Shown here: positions 60,971-64,000 of the stretch, one piece after another
Position numbering within the stretch: the stretch's first letter is position 1
How the letters are laid out: every line of letters begins with the position of its first letter
Assembly: GCF_049651205.1 (NCBI RefSeq)
Contig: NZ_JBASBR010000018.1
Coordinates: forward strand, 1-64,000
Reading direction: 5' to 3'
From: Castellaniella sp049651205
Lineage (GTDB): Bacteria; Pseudomonadota; Gammaproteobacteria; Burkholderiales; Burkholderiaceae_B
Length of the DNA stretch: 64,000 bases
Notes under the pieces: generated by a model
The model's input: the letters and a program-made list of their open reading frames with translations, nothing else
What the model was told of the DNA's origin: nothing
Database searches by the model: none
Made by a program: the position numbers and the translations under genes

Positions 60971-62089
60971 ATGGAGATCCAACTCTCAGGGCTGGTGAAG
61001 TCCTATCAGTCCGAGGGTCGGACAGTGCGCGCACTGGACGGCATCGACCTGCATATCCCGGCCAATCAGATCTTTACCCTGCTGGGCCCCAGCGGCTGCG
61101 GTAAAACCACGCTCTTGCGCTGTATTGTGGGTCTCGAAACCCCCGACGAGGGCGAGATCCGCATCGGTGATCAGATTGTCTGGTCGCACAGCAAACGCAT
61201 TTCGGTGCCGCCCGAGAAACGCGGTCTGGGAATGGTGTTTCAAACCTACGCCATCTGGCCGCATATGTCGGTGTTCGATAACGTGGCGTATCCCTTGCAG
61301 GTACGTGGCGCGGATCGCGCCACCACTCGCAATAAGGTGCGTCAGGCCCTGCAGTTTGTGCAGCTCGAGAACCTCGAAAACCGCCCGGCCACCCGTTTGT
61401 CGGGTGGCCAGCAGCAGCGTGTGGCCCTGGCGCGCGCCCTGGTGGCCGAGCCCAAGGTCATTCTCTTCGACGAGCCCCTCAGCAATCTGGATGCCAAGCT
61501 CCGGGAAGAAACCCGCAAAATTCTGCGGCGCTTCCTGATCGAGCTCGGTATCACGGCGGTGTATGTCACCCACGATCGTGTCGAGGCCTTGGCATTGTCG
61601 GATTCGATTGCGGTGCTCAATGGCGGCCGCATCATCGAGCGCGGCGCTCCGCAAAAAATCTATTTCAATGCCGATCACCGCTTTGTGGCGGATTTCATCG
61701 GCCGGGCCAACCTGATTGCGGCCACAGTGCTGCAGCAGGATCCAGGCTTTACAACAGTGCAGTGCGCGTTGGGCACCCTACGCTGCCAGAAACGCGACTT
61801 CGCGGTAGGGGCCGAGGTCACTCTGTGCATCCGGCCAGAGTTTCTCCTGCTCTCTCAGCAGGCTGACGCCCAGGCAACCAACAGCCCGGCCGTGGCGCAA
61901 GACCATACCGACAACATCATCGAAGGCCGGATCGAATCGCTTGATTTCGTGGGTGAAGTCTATGAAGCCGAGGTTCGGGTCGCCGACCAGTTGCTGCTCG
62001 CCCGGGTTGACCCCACTGTGCAGGTCTCACAGGGTGACACAGTACGGTTTTTGCTGGCGCCCGAGCATGGCCTGCTGGTGATGGATTAA
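60971..62089 (+). CDS. ABC transporter ATPase, FbpC/PotA class
   Basis: The 372-residue ATPase of the importer. Walker A is GPSGCGKTT (39-47), the Q loop 'GMVFQTYAIWPHMSVFDNVA', the signature 'LSGGQQQRVALARALVAEP' and Walker B 'VILFDEPLSNLDAK'. After the nucleotide domain (about residues 1-240) a TOBE regulatory domain follows (about 280-372). Such domains in FbpC homologues can bind ligand or metal and inhibit transport. The permease follows after 11 nt. Confidence 0.92.
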   Translation: MEIQLSGLVKSYQSEGRTVRALDGIDLHIPANQIFTLLGPSGCGKTTLLRCIVGLETPDEGEIRIGDQIVWSHSKRISVPPEKRGLGMVFQTYAIWPHMSVFDNVAYPLQVRGADRATTRNKVRQALQFVQLENLENRPATRLSGGQQQRVALARALVAEPKVILFDEPLSNLDAKLREETRKILRRFLIELGITAVYVTHDRVEALALSDSIAVLNGGRIIERGAPQKIYFNADHRFVADFIGRANLIAATVLQQDPGFTTVQCALGTLRCQKRDFAVGAEVTLCIRPEFLLLSQQADAQATNSPAVAQDHTDNIIEGRIESLDFVGEVYEAEVRVADQLLLARVDPTVQVSQGDTVRFLLAPEHGLLVMD

Positions 62090-62100
62090 AGGGGGCGTGG

Positions 62101-63783
62101 ATGAATCCGAAGCGCCCGGGCCTCACCTGGTCCCTGATCCTCATCGTCGGGTTTCTCACGCTCTGCCCGGTACTGATGCTGCTTCTGGGCAGCTTCTCGC
62201 AGGGCCTGACTGCATTTGGCCAGTTCACCACGGCCAAGTATGTGGCCGCGTATACCGATCCCCACCTGCTTCAGGTCTTTAGTAACACGGTCATTTTTGT
62301 GTTGGGCTCCACCGTCCTGGCCACATTGCTGGCCTTGGTGCTGGCCTATCTCAACACGCGCACCAATATTCCCTTCAAGCCCTTGTTCACGGTGCTGTCG
62401 ATTGTCCCCATGATGATCCCGCACCTGCTGTTCTCAGTCAGTTGGGCGCTGTTGCTGAACCCCTCCAATGGTCTGCTCAATCTGTCCCTCCAGGAGCTCT
62501 TCGGGCTGGAGTCTGCGCCCTTCAATATTTATTCTCTCGAGGGGATGATTCTGGTTGAGGGCTTGTTGAACATGCCCATTGCCTACCTCATCATTGCACC
62601 GGCCATGGCGTCTTTCGACGGCGCCCTCGAAGAAGCCTCGCGGGTGGGCGGCGCCGGGATATGGCGCACCTTGTGGCGTGTCACTCTGCCGGTGCTGCGG
62701 CCGGCCATTTTGGCGGCGTTTGTGCTGGGGGTGGTGCGCAGCCTTGCCTCGTATGCGGTTCCGCGTGTCCTGGGCATGCCTGGTCGTGTCGACGTCCTGG
62801 CCACCTATCTCTACGAGATGATATCCACCGGCTTCGCACCCGATTACGGGCAGGCGGCGGCCTTGGGGATGAGTGTGTTATCGGTATCCATTGCCCTGAT
62901 TGTGCTGTACCGGGCCCTGACCGCTTCGGGCGACAAATTCGTCACCATTTCGGGACGGGGATACCGTCCTGCCGTGATCGAGCTTAAAAAAGCCCGTTTG
63001 CCTCTGTTTTTGGCCATCAGTGTGCTTAGCCTGCTGATGGTGGTGCTGCCAGTAGGGGTGCTGCTGTATACCTCGTTGGTGCCGTATTCGATGGTGCCCA
63101 GTGCCCAGGCGTTTGCCTCGATGAGCCTGAATCACTGGTTCGAGGTGCTGCAGGATCCCATCTCGCTGCTGGCTTTGCGCAACAGTCTGTTTTTGGCGGT
63201 GGTGGGAGCCACGCTGGGGGTCGTGTTGTCGCTCTTTATCGCCTATGTAGTGGTCAAGATCCGTACGCGGGCCGCCGGGTTGCTCGAAACCCTCAGTTTT
63301 TTGTCGTTCTCGTTTCCGGGTATTGTCATCGGTATCGGCTTTATGTGGTTTTTTGTGCAAACGCCCTTGTACGCCACGTTAACCGCGCTATTGCTGGCCT
63401 ATATCGCCACTTATCTGCCCTATGGCGTGCGCCCGCTGGCCAGCGCCTTTGTGCAGGTGCATGCCCACCTCGAGGAGTCCTCACAGGTATGTGGGGCAGG
63501 GCCTTTCACCACATTTCGTCGCATCATTGTGCCCTTGCTTATCCCGGGGATTGTCTCTGCGTGGATCCTTATGGCCACTATGTTTGTGCGCGAGCTCACG
63601 GTCTCTGTGGTGCTTTCGCGCCCGGGTAGCGAGGTGCTGGCGGTGCAGATCCTCAATTTTGCTGATGATGGCCTCTGGGGCAAGTTGTCTGCCCTGGGCA
63701 TTGTGATGATCCTCATTTCCACTGGGCTGGTACTGCTGGCCGCGTGGGCTGGGCAGCGCTTCAGGGGGCTGCGGACGGTCTAG
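62101..63783 (+). CDS. ABC transporter permease, fused two-domain FbpB class
   Basis: A 560-residue permease with two BPD_transp_1 domains in one chain and about 12 membrane helices. The EAA-type coupling loops that contact the ATPase are 'EEASRVGGAGIWRTLWRVTL' (about residues 177-196) and 'EESSQVCGAGPFTTFRRIIV' (about residues 458-477). The tandem arrangement is typical of ferric-iron FbpB and AfuB. It is followed 49 nt later by a probable 2OG oxygenase gene. Confidence 0.92.
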   Translation: MNPKRPGLTWSLILIVGFLTLCPVLMLLLGSFSQGLTAFGQFTTAKYVAAYTDPHLLQVFSNTVIFVLGSTVLATLLALVLAYLNTRTNIPFKPLFTVLSIVPMMIPHLLFSVSWALLLNPSNGLLNLSLQELFGLESAPFNIYSLEGMILVEGLLNMPIAYLIIAPAMASFDGALEEASRVGGAGIWRTLWRVTLPVLRPAILAAFVLGVVRSLASYAVPRVLGMPGRVDVLATYLYEMISTGFAPDYGQAAALGMSVLSVSIALIVLYRALTASGDKFVTISGRGYRPAVIELKKARLPLFLAISVLSLLMVVLPVGVLLYTSLVPYSMVPSAQAFASMSLNHWFEVLQDPISLLALRNSLFLAVVGATLGVVLSLFIAYVVVKIRTRAAGLLETLSFLSFSFPGIVIGIGFMWFFVQTPLYATLTALLLAYIATYLPYGVRPLASAFVQVHAHLEESSQVCGAGPFTTFRRIIVPLLIPGIVSAWILMATMFVRELTVSVVLSRPGSEVLAVQILNFADDGLWGKLSALGIVMILISTGLVLLAAWAGQRFRGLRTV

Positions 63784-63832
63784 TCGTAAAGCAATGGTTT
63801 TCTTTTGTTTGCATTGATTCTTGAGTTTTCCC

Positions 63833-64000
63833 ATGCATGATTATGATGACATCATCCGCCTGCTGAACCAGCAGGGCTGGGCGGTGGTTGATAACGCCAT
63901 TGCCACGGATTGGCAAGAGACGCTACTGTCTTCAGGACAGCAGTTATGGCAGGCGGGCGAGTTCTCGGGCGGCGAAATCGGCCGCAGCCAGCACGACGCG
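63833..64000 (+). CDS. Probable 2OG-Fe(II) oxygenase, N-terminal fragment
   Basis: An open frame of 56 codons running off the window, starting MHDYDDIIRLLNQQGWAVVD. The 'GWAVVDNAI' beginning and the end 'GGEIGRSQHDA' resemble SM-20/prolyl-4-hydroxylase type dioxygenases, in which a 'GR....D..IRGD' element follows. The metal-binding HxD...H lies beyond the window and cannot be checked. An ATG at 63837 in another phase stops after a few codons. Placed after an iron-type importer, an iron-dependent enzyme is plausible. Confidence 0.6.
   Translation, partial: MHDYDDIIRLLNQQGWAVVDNAIATDWQETLLSSGQQLWQAGEFSGGEIGRSQHDA

Overview
The window reads as chromosomal core DNA of a betaproteobacterium, most likely of the family Alcaligenaceae (Burkholderiales, near Bordetella, Castellaniella or Pusillimonas). 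This is inferred from the fused MurE-MurF protein inside a complete dcw cell-division cluster, the form of the 5S rRNA 3' end, a type A RNase P RNA, and the overall family resemblance of the proteins. GC content is high and gene density is close to 90 percent. No phage, insertion sequence, CRISPR array or toxin-antitoxin pair was recognised. Species identity cannot be settled from the sequence alone.

Layout. 1-4.1 kb: the tail of a 5S rRNA with its terminator, a small membrane protein, a SWIB-domain protein, dihydroorotase (pyrC) and the ABC-F ATPase uup. 4.15-4.55 kb: RNase P RNA (rnpB). 4.7-10 kb: a branched-chain amino-acid type ABC transporter (livG, livF, livH, livM) with its binding protein on the opposite strand. 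10.3-27.3 kb: the division and wall cluster mraZ-rsmH-ftsL-ftsI-murEF-mraY-murD-ftsW-murG-murC-ddl-ftsQ-ftsA-ftsZ. Nearly every junction is a 4-nt ATGA overlap, and a sigma70-type promoter with four 10-bp-spaced MraZ boxes lies in front. 27.5-32.8 kb: lpxC, a DciA-like gene on the opposite strand, an M23 peptidase and secA. A strong terminator follows secA, and then a 223-bp nested palindrome.

33.1-39.8 kb: a catabolic island with a LysR regulator and a divergent unit of SDR dehydrogenase, two-subunit transketolase and a three-part TRAP transporter. 39.8-49.1 kb: mgtE, a YciA-type thioesterase, an M20 amidohydrolase, an inositol-monophosphatase family protein, mnmC, a divergent GH31-like protein, a metallophosphoesterase and tRNA-Lys(UUU). 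49.1-59.8 kb: assimilatory sulfur metabolism, with cysG-cysH-cysD-cysN on the minus strand and, divergently, cysJ-cysI-TauE/SafE permease-sulfide:quinone oxidoreductase on the plus strand. 59.9-64 kb: an iron(III)-type ABC importer (binding protein, ATPase, fused permease) and the first 56 codons of a probable 2OG-Fe(II) oxygenase cut by the window end.

How it fits together. The dcw, lpxC and secA block makes peptidoglycan precursors, the divisome, lipid A and the Sec motor. The sulfur block activates sulfate to APS (CysDN), reduces it with an APS-type CysH and then CysJI, supplies siroheme through CysG, and appears to vent or oxidise excess sulfite or sulfide through TauE/SafE and SQR. The TRAP island probably imports and degrades a small carbon acid or sugar derivative whose identity is not visible. 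The observations most worth a second look are the nested palindrome after secA, the GH31 protein that seems to have lost catalytic residues, the split-transketolase island, the MraZ operator array and the sulfide-handling tail of the cys operon.
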